Origin: an uncultured Clostridia bacterium
GTDB taxonomy: Bacteria; Bacillota; Clostridia; Oscillospirales; Acutalibacteraceae
DNA: 60,406 nucleotides
Direction of reading: 5' to 3'
NCBI GenBank assembly: GCA_937898195.1
Contig: CALEJD010000087.1
Span: 1 to 60,406 of the forward strand
Shown here: positions 49,855 to 58,958 of the stretch, piece by piece
Layout of the letters: each line of letters opens with the position of its first letter
Position numbering within the stretch: the stretch's first letter is position 1
Position numbers and translations under genes: made by a program
The notes under the pieces: generated by a model
Databases searched by the model: none
The model's input: the letters and a program-made list of their open reading frames with translations, nothing else
Told to the model about the DNA's origin: nothing

Positions 49855-51228
49855 ATGCAACTCTGGAAAGGCAGATTTTCAAAAGAAATCGACCCAAAAA
49901 CCAACGATTTTAACTCATCAATAAAATTCGATAGCCGTATGTATAAAGAAGATATTGACGGAAGTCTTGCTCACGCTGCTATGCTTTGTGCACAGGGAAT
50001 TATCTCTGCAGAAGACCTTGCGCAAATTACTGACGGCTTAAAGGCTATCAAGTCAGAAATCGAGAGCGGAGAATTAGAAATCGACCCAAATGCAGAAGAT
50101 ATTCATACTTTTGTTGAGGGTGAACTTACTTCAAGAATAGGCTCAGCAGGTAAAAGATTACATACAGCAAGAAGCCGTAATGACCAGGTTGCAGTTGATA
50201 TAAGACTTTATCTCCGTCACGAATGTGATGCTCTTTATAATCAACTTACTGAACTTGTAGATGTTCTTTGCAAAAAAGTCGAACAGTACGCAAGTGCAGT
50301 TATGCCGGGTTACACTCATCTTCAAAGAGCGCAACCAATTACATTCGGTCATCATTTATTGGCTTATGCAGAAATGCTTCTTCGTGATAAAGAACGTCTT
50401 GCTCAGGCAACTGACAGAATGAATTATTCACCACTTGGTGCGTGTGCGTTGGCTGGAACAACATATAACACAGACCGTGAAATGACCGCAAAGGCATTGG
50501 GCTTTAATGGTGCAATGCAAAACTCACTGGATTCAGTTTCTGACCGTGATTTCTGTATGGAATTAGCATCTGTAATCTCAATTATTATGGTGCATCTTTC
50601 TCGTTTTTCAGAAGAAATCGTGCTCTGGTGCTCTTGGGAATTTAAATTCATAGAACTTGACGACGCATTCTCAACAGGCTCATCAATTATGCCACAGAAG
50701 AAAAACCCTGATATTACAGAGTTAATTCGCGGTAAATCAGGCCGTGTATTCGGTGATTTGACAACACTTTTAACAATGATGAAAGGTTTGCCGCTTGCCT
50801 ATAACAAGGATATGCAAGAAGATAAAGAAGCTATTTTTGATGCTTTCGATACAGTTAAAATGTGTTTAACAGCATTTATTCCAATGCTCGACACAATGAC
50901 AGCACTTCCCGAAAATATGAGAAAAGCGGCGGCAGGTGGATTTATCAATGCAACTGATTGTGCTGATTATCTTGTAGGAAAAGGACTTCCATTCCGTGAT
51001 GCATACAAGGCAACTGGTGAATTGGTAGCCCTTTGCATCAATAAAGGTCTTACACTCGAAACACTTCCGTTGGAAGAATACAAAGCAGTTTGCGACATTT
51101 TCGATGATGGAGTTTATGATGCAATCAACCTTGATAAATGTGTAAACGACAGAACATCTCTCGGTGGCCCTGCACCACAAAACGTGCTTAGTCAAGTTGA
51201 GAGAGTAAAAAAGATAAATAAGGAATAA
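49855..51228 (+). CDS. argH: argininosuccinate lyase
   Basis: 457 residues, aspartase/fumarase superfamily. Cleaves argininosuccinate to arginine and fumarate. Signature GSSIMPQKKNPD with catalytic Ser, plus TARSRNDQVAVDIRLYLR and GYTHLQRAQPITFGHH. AAGGTG lies 8 bp before ATG 49855; the upstream frame is spacer. Confidence 0.97.
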   Translation: MQLWKGRFSKEIDPKTNDFNSSIKFDSRMYKEDIDGSLAHAAMLCAQGIISAEDLAQITDGLKAIKSEIESGELEIDPNAEDIHTFVEGELTSRIGSAGKRLHTARSRNDQVAVDIRLYLRHECDALYNQLTELVDVLCKKVEQYASAVMPGYTHLQRAQPITFGHHLLAYAEMLLRDKERLAQATDRMNYSPLGACALAGTTYNTDREMTAKALGFNGAMQNSLDSVSDRDFCMELASVISIIMVHLSRFSEEIVLWCSWEFKFIELDDAFSTGSSIMPQKKNPDITELIRGKSGRVFGDLTTLLTMMKGLPLAYNKDMQEDKEAIFDAFDTVKMCLTAFIPMLDTMTALPENMRKAAAGGFINATDCADYLVGKGLPFRDAYKATGELVALCINKGLTLETLPLEEYKAVCDIFDDGVYDAINLDKCVNDRTSLGGPAPQNVLSQVERVKKINKE

Positions 51229-51236
51229 TATAAACT

Positions 51237-52169
51237 ATGACAAAAATATTCATTGACGGCAGTCAGGGGACAACTGGCCTTAAAATTTTTGACCGTCTTG
51301 CAAAACGAGAAGATATTGAACTTATCACTCTTCCTGAAAATTTAAGAAAAGATACTGATGCTCGAAAGGGAGCACTCAATTCTGCTGATATTGCATTCCT
51401 TTGTTTGCCTGATGCAGCAGCAGTTGAGGCAGTTAGTCTTATCGAAAACGAAAACACAATCGTAATCGACACATCAACTGCTCACAGAACAAATGACGGT
51501 TGGGCTTATGGTTTCCCAGAATTGTCAGGCGAGTTTGAAACAAAACTGAAAAATTCAAACAGAATTGCAGTGCCGGGTTGCTATGCAAGTGGCTTTATTG
51601 CACTTGTAAAACCTTTGGTTGATGCAGGAATTATTGATAGTGATATTTGCATTGCTTGTCACGCTATGTCAGGTTACAGCGGTGCAGGTAAAAACGGTAT
51701 TGCACAGTATGAAGACGTAAATCGTGATGTGCTTTTAGATGCTCCAAGAGAATATGCTCTCACTCAACAACATAAGCACTTAAAAGAAATGAAAGCAATT
51801 TCAGGACTTCAGAATGAGCCGATTTTCAGCCCGTATATTTGCGACTATTTCAGCGGTATGGTTATGACAGTTCCACTTTTCAAAAAGGATTTGAAAGATG
51901 GCAAAACTGCAGAAGATATAAAGGCTCTTTATAAAGAAAAATACAATTCTGATATTGTTAAGTATAAAGAAAGTATTGACGAAAACGGATTTATCGCAGG
52001 TAACAAAATGAGCGAAAATGACGGTATGGAAATCACAGTTTGTGGTAATGACGACCGAATTTTGCTCATCGCAAGATACGATAATCTCGGCAAAGGTGCT
52101 TCTGGTGCCGCAGTTCAATGCCTGAATGTAAAAATGGGATTAGACCCGAAATTTCAATTAAACATATAA
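51237..52169 (+). CDS. argC: N-acetyl-gamma-glutamyl-phosphate reductase (short ArgC)
   Basis: 310 residues. The N-terminal NAD(P)-binding start is IDGSQGTTGLKIFDRL. The catalytic Cys is in VPGCYASGFIAL (about residue 114), and the His-containing CHAMSGYSGAGKNG follows. The length fits the short ArgC type rather than the 340-residue form. Reduces acetylglutamyl phosphate. Eight bases separate it from argH. Confidence 0.94.
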   Translation: MTKIFIDGSQGTTGLKIFDRLAKREDIELITLPENLRKDTDARKGALNSADIAFLCLPDAAAVEAVSLIENENTIVIDTSTAHRTNDGWAYGFPELSGEFETKLKNSNRIAVPGCYASGFIALVKPLVDAGIIDSDICIACHAMSGYSGAGKNGIAQYEDVNRDVLLDAPREYALTQQHKHLKEMKAISGLQNEPIFSPYICDYFSGMVMTVPLFKKDLKDGKTAEDIKALYKEKYNSDIVKYKESIDENGFIAGNKMSENDGMEITVCGNDDRILLIARYDNLGKGASGAAVQCLNVKMGLDPKFQLNI

Positions 52170-52185
52170 GATTTGGTGAACAATT

Positions 52186-53415
52186 ATGGCATTTTCAATT
52201 AAAATCGATTTAAATGGTGGTGTTACATCACCTAAAGGCTTTAAGGCTAACGGAATTCATTGTGGAATCCGTAAGAATAAGACAAAAAAAGACCTGATGC
52301 TTATCCTTTCTGAAAAGGAATGTGACGCAGCAGCAGTTTATACAAAAAACCTCGTATATGGTGCTCCGATTACCGTTACAAGAAAAAATCTCGAGAATGG
52401 TAAGGCTCGTGCGGTAATCTGTAACAGCGGTATTGCAAATACCTGTAATGCTGACGGTGTGGAAAAAGCACAGGCAATGTGCGATTTGGCTGCACAGTAC
52501 ACAGGCGTTTCGGCAAGTGATGTGATTGTTGGTTCAACAGGTGTTATCGGTCAGCCCATTGACCTTGAGCCAATCAAAAACGGTATGCAGGAATTGGCTG
52601 ACGGACTTAACGAAAACGGTTCTGATTCTGCTGCCGAAGCAATTATGACTACCGATACAGTTAAAAAGACTATTTCAGTATCCTTTGACCTTGACGGAAA
52701 TACTTGCACAATCGGTGCAATCGCAAAGGGTAGCGGTATGATTCACCCCAATATGGCGACAATGCTTTCATTCATTACAACTGATGCCGACATTTCACCT
52801 GAAATGCTTAAAAAAGCACTCACTTGGTGTGTGAACAGAAGCTATAATATGTTAAGTGTTGACGGTGACACATCAACAAATGATACAGTTGCTATTATGG
52901 CAAACGGACTTTGCGGTAACGAAAGAATTACAGAGGATAACGAGAATTTCCAGAAATTCCAGAGAGCACTTTTCAAAATCTGTAACTATGTTGTAAGAAT
53001 GCTTGCAAAAGACGGTGAGGGTGCAACAAAACTTGTGGAATGTGATGTTTTCAATGCACCGACAGAGGATATTGCCCGTACTTGTGCAAAGAGTGTTATC
53101 TGTTCACCACTTGTAAAAACTGCAATGTTTGGTTCAGATGCTAACTGGGGACGAATTCTTTGTGCACTGGGTTATGCAGGTGCAGACATTGATGTTACAA
53201 AAATTGATGTTTCTTTTGTAAGTGCAAAAGGTGAGATTTTTGTTTGCAAAAACGGTGCAGGAATAGAATTTTCTGAAGAAATAGCAAAAGAAATCCTTCT
53301 TGAAGACGAAATTACAATTAAGGTTAATCTTAACGACGGCGAAGCAGATGCAACAGCCTATGGTTGCGATTTAACATATGAATATGTTAAGATTAACGGA
53401 GATTATCGTACATAA
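52186..53415 (+). CDS. argJ: glutamate N-acetyltransferase/ornithine acetyltransferase
   Basis: 409-residue proenzyme. Self-cleaves at the Ala-Thr bond of NMATMLSF (about residues 190-197), making Thr the nucleophile. Transfers acetyl from acetylornithine to glutamate, so the cluster needs neither argE nor a dedicated argA for cycling. The C-terminal region ends with DLTYEYVKINGDYRT, typical of ArgJ. GGTGAAC precedes ATG 52186. Confidence 0.96.
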   Translation: MAFSIKIDLNGGVTSPKGFKANGIHCGIRKNKTKKDLMLILSEKECDAAAVYTKNLVYGAPITVTRKNLENGKARAVICNSGIANTCNADGVEKAQAMCDLAAQYTGVSASDVIVGSTGVIGQPIDLEPIKNGMQELADGLNENGSDSAAEAIMTTDTVKKTISVSFDLDGNTCTIGAIAKGSGMIHPNMATMLSFITTDADISPEMLKKALTWCVNRSYNMLSVDGDTSTNDTVAIMANGLCGNERITEDNENFQKFQRALFKICNYVVRMLAKDGEGATKLVECDVFNAPTEDIARTCAKSVICSPLVKTAMFGSDANWGRILCALGYAGADIDVTKIDVSFVSAKGEIFVCKNGAGIEFSEEIAKEILLEDEITIKVNLNDGEADATAYGCDLTYEYVKINGDYRT

Positions 53416-53433
53416 TTTCCAATAGCACACACA

Positions 53434-53489
53434 TTTTGCACTTTTCACACGGAAACTCGCGTATACCTGATACGCTTCGCCGTGCAAAA
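53434..53489. repeat. foldback element with CGTATACCTGATACG core
   Basis: Outer arms TTTTGCAC / GTGCAAAA, inner arms CACGG / CCGTG, and core GCGTATACCTGATACGC. The core plus GCTTCGCC is shared with the element behind folD at 36313. Confidence 0.6.
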
Positions 53490-53533
53490 ACACAAACTGT
53501 ATGCACTCTTGAAAATCATGTAAAAATATTTAA

Positions 53534-53564
53534 TTTTGCACTTTGCGCTTTGCATTTTGCATTT
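53534..53564. repeat. 7-bp tandem array before argB
   Basis: TTTTGCA CTTTGCG CTTTGCA TTTTGCA TTT, immediately preceding the GGAG ribosome site of argB. Confidence 0.8.
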
Positions 53565-53574
53565 GGAGAAAATT

Positions 53575-54435
53575 ATGGACATTTCAAAACTTACACACGC
53601 TGACCGTAGTGAAGTGCTTGTTCAGGCGCTTCCTTACATTCAGCAATATCACGGAAAAACAGTTGTTATCAAGTATGGTGGCAATGCAATGATAAATGAA
53701 GAATTGCAAGATGCAGTTATGACTGACATCGTGCTTCTTCGTTCAGTTGGCATAAATGTTGTTCTCGTTCATGGTGGTGGACCTGAAATCAATGATATGC
53801 TTAATAAAATAGGTAAAGAATCAAAGTTTGTTGACGGACTTCGCTATACTGATGAAGAAACAGTTGATGTTGTGCAGATGGTTCTTGCAGGTAAAGTCAA
53901 TAAACGACTTGTACACCATCTCCATATGCACGGTGGCCACGCAATCGGTATCTGTGGTCTTGATGACGGTATGATTAAGGCTAAAAAGGTAGAAAAAGAT
54001 ATTGGCTTTGTTGGTGACATTGTTGATGTTGACACAACTTTGGTTTATGGTATTCTCGACCAACACTATATTCCTGTAATCTCAACTGTTGGTGGTGGCG
54101 AAAACGGTGAAGTTTTCAATATCAATGCAGATATTGCGGCGGCAAAAATTGCAGCAGCGTTAGGCGCAGAAAAGCTTCTTCTTATGACAGATGTCCGCGG
54201 ACTTTTGAGAGATAAAGACGACGAAGACACACTTATTCATAGTGTTAATGTCAGCGAAGTGCCACAACTTAAGAGTCAGGGTATAATCAAAGGTGGAATG
54301 ATTCCAAAAATTGATTGCTGTGTTGAAGCAGTCCGTCGTGGCGTTAAGCGTACACATATTATCGACGGCAGAATCCCACACTCAATACTCATCGAGATGC
54401 TTACAGATAGTGGTATAGGCACAATGTTCCTTTAA
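53575..54435 (+). CDS. argB: acetylglutamate kinase
   Basis: 286 residues, amino-acid kinase fold. Phosphorylates N-acetylglutamate and is the usual arginine feedback point. Motifs: VIKYGGNAM, VLVHGGGPEIN, NINADIAAAKIAAALGAEKLL and KGGMIPKI. ATG 53575 is preceded by GGAG at 7 bp; the longer open frame upstream is the translated 7-bp array and is rejected. Confidence 0.96.
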   Translation: MDISKLTHADRSEVLVQALPYIQQYHGKTVVIKYGGNAMINEELQDAVMTDIVLLRSVGINVVLVHGGGPEINDMLNKIGKESKFVDGLRYTDEETVDVVQMVLAGKVNKRLVHHLHMHGGHAIGICGLDDGMIKAKKVEKDIGFVGDIVDVDTTLVYGILDQHYIPVISTVGGGENGEVFNINADIAAAKIAAALGAEKLLLMTDVRGLLRDKDDEDTLIHSVNVSEVPQLKSQGIIKGGMIPKIDCCVEAVRRGVKRTHIIDGRIPHSILIEMLTDSGIGTMFL

Positions 54436-54557
54436 TGTGGTCTATTTTCCCTGTAACTGCTTCAAAAATCCTCGAAATATACACATATTCCTTGCGGTTT
54501 TTTCATTGTTACAGAAAAAATATCCTCACATTAATACTCTTTCATAGGTGAATAAAT

Positions 54558-55733
54558 ATGAATTTAGAAACAATAAAAAATAAGGCAGACAATTCTTTAA
54601 TGCCTACATATGCACATTTTCCTGTTTCAATCGAAAAGGGCAATGGTGCAACACTCATTGATAGCGAAGGTAATGAAGTTATCGACTTCGGCTCTGGTAT
54701 CGGTGTAAACTCATTGGGCTATAACAATGACGGTTGGATAAATGCTGTTACAGAACAGTTAAAAAAAGTTCAGCACACATCAAACCTTTATTATAATTCT
54801 ACTGTTGCAGAATATGCTCAAATGCTCACAGAAAAAACAGGCTTTGACCGTGTTTTCCTTTGCAATTCAGGTGCTGAAGCAAATGAATGTGCAATCAAAT
54901 TGGCTCGTAAATATAGTTTTGATAAATACGGTGAAAACCGTCACAATATAATCACTCTTGTGAACTCGTTCCACGGCAGAACAATGGCTACAATTACTGC
55001 AACGGGACAAGAGCATTATCACAAGTTCTTCAATCCTTTTGTGCAGGGCTTTAAATATGCCAAGTCAGGCAACACCGAGCAATTTTTAGAAATGGCAGAC
55101 GACACAGTTTGCGCAATCATCCTTGAAATCGTTCAAGGTGAGGGTGGCGTTGTGCCAACAGATTTTGAATATTTGAAAACTGTTGAAAAAATTTGCAAAG
55201 AAAAAGATATTCTTCTCATAATCGACGAAGTGCAGACAGGTATGGGCAGAACTGGTAAATTGTTTGCATATCAGCACGCAGGAATTTCACCTGATGTTGT
55301 TACAAGTGCAAAGGGTATCGGTAACGGTCTTCCAATGGGTGCTTGTCTTTGCACAGAAAAATGTGCAGAAGTACTCACAGCAGGTACACACGGAACAACA
55401 TTTGGTGGTAACCCTGTTGCTTGTGCAGGTGCAAAATATATTCTCAATACTCTCACAGACGATTTCTTAAATGAAGTTGCAGAAAAAGGGGAGTATATAA
55501 GAACAAAACTTGGCACTATCGAAGAAATAAAATCTGTCAGCGGTTTAGGTCTTATGCTCGGTATTGAATTAAAGACTAAAAATGCTGGTGAAATCGCAAA
55601 AAAATGCAGTGAGAACGGGCTTTTAATTCTCACCGCTAAAACTAAACTTCGAATGTTACCGCCACTCGTCATAACAAAAGACGAAATTGATAAGGGTATC
55701 AACATATTGAAAAATATTATTGCAGAGGTATAA
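54558..55733 (+). CDS. argD: acetylornithine aminotransferase
   Basis: 391 residues, class III PLP aminotransferase. LIIDEVQTGMGRTGKLFAYQ contains the PLP-contacting Asp; the PLP Lys lies in SAKGIGNGLPMGA; NSGAEANECAIKLAR binds the phosphate. AGGTG lies upstream of the ATG. The 122-bp gap from argB holds no recognised element. Confidence 0.95.
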   Translation: MNLETIKNKADNSLMPTYAHFPVSIEKGNGATLIDSEGNEVIDFGSGIGVNSLGYNNDGWINAVTEQLKKVQHTSNLYYNSTVAEYAQMLTEKTGFDRVFLCNSGAEANECAIKLARKYSFDKYGENRHNIITLVNSFHGRTMATITATGQEHYHKFFNPFVQGFKYAKSGNTEQFLEMADDTVCAIILEIVQGEGGVVPTDFEYLKTVEKICKEKDILLIIDEVQTGMGRTGKLFAYQHAGISPDVVTSAKGIGNGLPMGACLCTEKCAEVLTAGTHGTTFGGNPVACAGAKYILNTLTDDFLNEVAEKGEYIRTKLGTIEEIKSVSGLGLMLGIELKTKNAGEIAKKCSENGLLILTAKTKLRMLPPLVITKDEIDKGINILKNIIAEV

Positions 55734-55736
55734 ACT

Positions 55737-56648
55737 ATGAAACATCTTTTAAGTATGCTCTCACTTTCAACTGAAGAGATTACAGAAATTCTTAATCTTG
55801 CAGACCAGTTGAAATATGAAAATAAAAACGGAATTAAACACCATAGACTCGCAGGTCAGACACTCGGTATGATTTTCCAAAAATCATCAACCCGTACTCG
55901 TGTTTCTTTTGAAACAGGTATGTATCAGCTTGGTGGTCAGGCACTCTTCCTTTCAAATCGTGACTTGCAGATTGGTCGTGGTGAGCCAATTCAGGATACA
56001 GCTCGTGTGCTTTCTCGTTACCTTGACGGTATTATGATTAGAACTTTCGAGCAGAGCGAAGTTGAAAACCTTGCAAAATATGGTTCTATTCCAATTATCA
56101 ACGGACTTACAGATTTCTGTCATCCTTGTCAGGTACTCGCAGACCTTATGACAGTCCGTGAGCATAAAGGTCACCTTGACGGTCTTAAAATTACATATAT
56201 CGGTGACGGTAACAATATGGCAAACTCTCTTATCGTTGGTGGTCTTAAAATGGGTATGGATGTTACAGTTGCTTGCCCTGAAAACTATGACCCAGACCAA
56301 AAAGTTCTTGACTTTGCAAAGGATTATAGCGGATTCGGTCTTTATCGTGACCCTGTTGAAGCAAGTGCTGGCGCTGATGTAATTTTCACAGACGTTTGGG
56401 CATCAATGGGACAAGAGCAAGAAGCATATGAAAGAAGACAGATTTTCCAAGGCATCTATCAAATCAATGATAAGTTGTTAGAAGCAGCAAACCCAGGCTG
56501 TATGGTGCAACATTGTCTTCCTGCACACCGTGGCGAAGAAATCACAGAAAAAGTATTCGAAGAACACGCAGACGAAATCTTCGACGAAGCAGAAAACAGA
56601 CTCCACGCACAAAAGGCAGTAATGGTTGCACTTATGGAACGCAAATAA
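55737..56648 (+). CDS. argF: ornithine carbamoyltransferase
   Basis: 303 residues. The carbamoyl-phosphate site is KSSTRTRVSFE (about residues 47-57), with FCHPCQVLADL in the middle and the ornithine-binding C-terminal VQHCLPAHRGEEI. Makes citrulline for ArgG. Starts 4 bp after argD. Its TAA stop is followed with no gap by a GCAAAAT array. Confidence 0.96.
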   Translation: MKHLLSMLSLSTEEITEILNLADQLKYENKNGIKHHRLAGQTLGMIFQKSSTRTRVSFETGMYQLGGQALFLSNRDLQIGRGEPIQDTARVLSRYLDGIMIRTFEQSEVENLAKYGSIPIINGLTDFCHPCQVLADLMTVREHKGHLDGLKITYIGDGNNMANSLIVGGLKMGMDVTVACPENYDPDQKVLDFAKDYSGFGLYRDPVEASAGADVIFTDVWASMGQEQEAYERRQIFQGIYQINDKLLEAANPGCMVQHCLPAHRGEEITEKVFEEHADEIFDEAENRLHAQKAVMVALMERK

Positions 56649-56679
56649 GCGCAAAATGCAAAGTGCAAAGCGCAAAATG
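56649..56679. repeat. 7-bp tandem array abutting the argF stop
   Basis: GCGCAAAAT, GCAAAGT, GCAAAGC, GCAAAAT directly after TAA, the same junction as behind mcsB at 12064. Confidence 0.85.
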
Positions 56680-56711
56680 TAAGGGACGATATTTCTATCG
56701 TCCCTTTTTTT
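56680..56711 (+). terminator. REP-like terminator of the arg cluster
   Basis: GGGACGATA-tttc-TATCGTCCC followed by seven or more T. The TGTAAGGGACGAT start relates it to the REP-like family. Confidence 0.8.
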
Positions 56712-56724
56712 ATTGTATTAAATC

Positions 56725-57651
56725 TTATTTAACCCATTTCTTAACTGCTGTTTCAACGAGTTCAACAACCTTATCAACGATAACTTCGTCGCCGTCTTGA
56801 AGGTTTAAGAGTGGCTCTCTAACACCGCCAAGCTCAAGTCCTGCTCTCTTTTTAAGAGCAGCCTTTGCAGTTGCATACATATTACCCTTAGTACTGCACA
56901 TGGTGTAAATAACTTCGTTGATGTCATCCTGCAATTTATATGCTTCTTTAACATCACCGGCTTTAATCATATTGTTAAGTGTAACGAAAAGTTCAGGCAT
57001 AACACCGTATGTACCGCCGATGCCACCTTCAGCACCAATCATACGACCACCGATAAACTGTTCGTCTGGACCATTGAAAATAACAACTTCACGGTTGTTG
57101 AGTGCTGCTTGACGACGGAACATCTGAATGTCCTGAATTGGCATTGATGAGTTCTTAACACCAATTACTCTTAGATTTTTAAGCATCTCGTCAAATAATG
57201 GCATTGTGAGTGCAACACCTGCAAGCTGTGGAATGTTATAAATAACATAATCTGTGTTTGGTGCTGCTGCTGAAATGTCGTTCCAGTATTTTGCAATAGC
57301 TTTTTCAGGAAGTCTGAAATAAATTGGTGGGATTGTTGCGATTGCATCAACGCCAAGTGCTTCTGCGTGACGAGCAAGCTCACAGCTGTCTTTTGTATTG
57401 TTACAAGCAACGTGAGCAATAATTGTGATTCTGCCTTTGTTTGCTTCCATAACTGCTTCAAGTGTCTTTTTTCTGTCTTCAACACTTAAATAGATGCATT
57501 CACCTGAAGAACCACCAACATAAAGACCATCAACACCTTTTGAAATAAGGAATTCAACTAATGCCTTTGTGCCTTCAACTGAAATATCACCGTTTTCATC
57601 ATAACAAGCATAGAATGCGGGGATAACACCCTTATATTTTTCAAGACTCAT
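56725..57651 (-). CDS. N-acetylneuraminate lyase-type aldolase (DapA/NanA family)
   Basis: 308 residues, class I aldolase TIM barrel. GGSSGECIYLS is the substrate-carboxylate loop; Tyr in DYVIYNIPQLAG and the Schiff-base Lys in RVIGVKNSS are present. The GSSGE form of the loop and the neighbouring AGE-family epimerase favour sialic-acid cleavage over dihydrodipicolinate synthesis. Cytosolic. Follows the epimerase on the same strand after 5 bp, so the two are one operon. Confidence 0.85.
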   Translation of the reverse strand: MSLEKYKGVIPAFYACYDENGDISVEGTKALVEFLISKGVDGLYVGGSSGECIYLSVEDRKKTLEAVMEANKGRITIIAHVACNNTKDSCELARHAEALGVDAIATIPPIYFRLPEKAIAKYWNDISAAAPNTDYVIYNIPQLAGVALTMPLFDEMLKNLRVIGVKNSSMPIQDIQMFRRQAALNNREVVIFNGPDEQFIGGRMIGAEGGIGGTYGVMPELFVTLNNMIKAGDVKEAYKLQDDINEVIYTMCSTKGNMYATAKAALKKRAGLELGGVREPLLNLQDGDEVIVDKVVELVETAVKKWVK

Positions 57652-57656
57652 TTTAA

Positions 57657-58853
57657 TTAACCTCTTTCTTCAATTTCTTTCATCATTTGGTCAAGCATAA
57701 CAAGACATCTTGGCACGTGGAATGGTCCTTTGAATGTTGAACCGATACAAGCGGGGAGAGTAGGATTACCGTCACGACGAAGATAACCATACCATTCACC
57801 ACAAGGTGCTACTGCAAATTTGTCTTTTGTATATTCGAACAACTGATTAAAAATATCGAGATATTTCTCGTCTTTTGTATCTCTGTAAATCATCAAAGAT
57901 GCAATAAGTGCTTCATTGTGTGGCCACCAGAGTTTCATATCGTGCTCATATGCTTCAGGTGGATTGCCAAGACAGTCAAAGAAGTAAAGAATACCGCCGA
58001 ACTCCTTGTCCCAGCCTTTTTGGAATGCCATATCAAAGATTTCGATAGCCTTTGCGTGTAACTCTTTGTCACCAATTTGATTTGCTCTTTCCATCAAGAA
58101 CCAGCTACATTCAATATCGTGACCAGGATTTACAACTCTGCCTTCAGTAATATCAAGTCTTGGTGTTCCATCAAGTGCGACGCTTTCAAGTGTGCAACCC
58201 AAATCTTTTTTTACGTGATATTTTAAAATGTGTTCAACACATTCGTTTGCACGGCTGTTATAAAGGTCTGCATTTTCAGGGTCAACACGAAGCATAACAG
58301 AAGTAACATTGAGAATAATCATTGGAATACCAAGGGCACGACCTGTGCGAGTTTCAGGGTCAGTCTTTGGACCTAAACCTGTTGGGTCAGGCATACCGTG
58401 GTTAAGATTCCAATAAATATCATAAGCACGTCTTGCTCTCTCTAAATGCTCTTTTTCACCTGTAATGCCATAGTATTCAGCATTTGCAATACAGTAAAAA
58501 GCTTCTGAATAGCAATATCTTCTTTGACGAAGTGGCTTGCCGTCTTCTGTAACTGTGAAATAAAGTCTGCCTTGGGCATTCTTGTTTACGCAATAATCTT
58601 CAAGAAAGTCAATACAACTTTTTGAAGCCTTAAGCCACTCTTCTTTTACACCATAAATATGGCAGAGATAAGCAAATGTCCAACCGCAACGGCCCTGCAT
58701 CCAAACACTTTTATCAGTTGAGAAAACTTTGCCGTCTTTATCAAGACAAGTGTAAACACCACCGTGAACTTTGTCCATACCGTTTTCTAACCAAAAGTTA
58801 GCAACGCTCCCCAGTTCATCGAGCACCCATTGTCTTTGTTCTTTAAGGTTCAT
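57657..58853 (-). CDS. AGE family epimerase (N-acylglucosamine 2-epimerase type)
   Basis: 398 residues, (alpha/alpha)6 barrel of the AGE/RenBP group. Motifs: WMQGRCGWTFAYL, HDIECSWFLMERA with a catalytic His (near residue 240) and KLWWPHNEALIASLM with the second His. Family members interconvert GlcNAc and ManNAc; next to a NanA-type lyase this would channel ManNAc from sialic acid. ATG 58853 has AGGTG at 8 bp; the frame upstream is leader. No sialidase or transporter is in view. Confidence 0.86.
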   Translation of the reverse strand: MNLKEQRQWVLDELGSVANFWLENGMDKVHGGVYTCLDKDGKVFSTDKSVWMQGRCGWTFAYLCHIYGVKEEWLKASKSCIDFLEDYCVNKNAQGRLYFTVTEDGKPLRQRRYCYSEAFYCIANAEYYGITGEKEHLERARRAYDIYWNLNHGMPDPTGLGPKTDPETRTGRALGIPMIILNVTSVMLRVDPENADLYNSRANECVEHILKYHVKKDLGCTLESVALDGTPRLDITEGRVVNPGHDIECSWFLMERANQIGDKELHAKAIEIFDMAFQKGWDKEFGGILYFFDCLGNPPEAYEHDMKLWWPHNEALIASLMIYRDTKDEKYLDIFNQLFEYTKDKFAVAPCGEWYGYLRRDGNPTLPACIGSTFKGPFHVPRCLVMLDQMMKEIEERG

Positions 58854-58923
58854 ATTTTTCACCTCATAAATCTTATAAAAATACAAGAAAATTTTAGCAC
58901 ACAAAATATACTTTGTAAAGTTA

Positions 58924-58949
58924 AAAAACCTCCTAAAAAGGAGGTTTTT
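58924..58949 (-). terminator. terminator behind the acyltransferase gene
   Basis: Stem AAAACCTCC-taaaaa-GGAGGTTTT with a T-run on both strands. Confidence 0.8.
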
Positions 58950-58958
58950 GTAATATTT

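Noticed and set aside
53536..53574. Extension of ArgB upstream of 53575
   Set aside because: The peptide comes from the GCAAAAT-type array; the RBS lies between it and ATG 53575.
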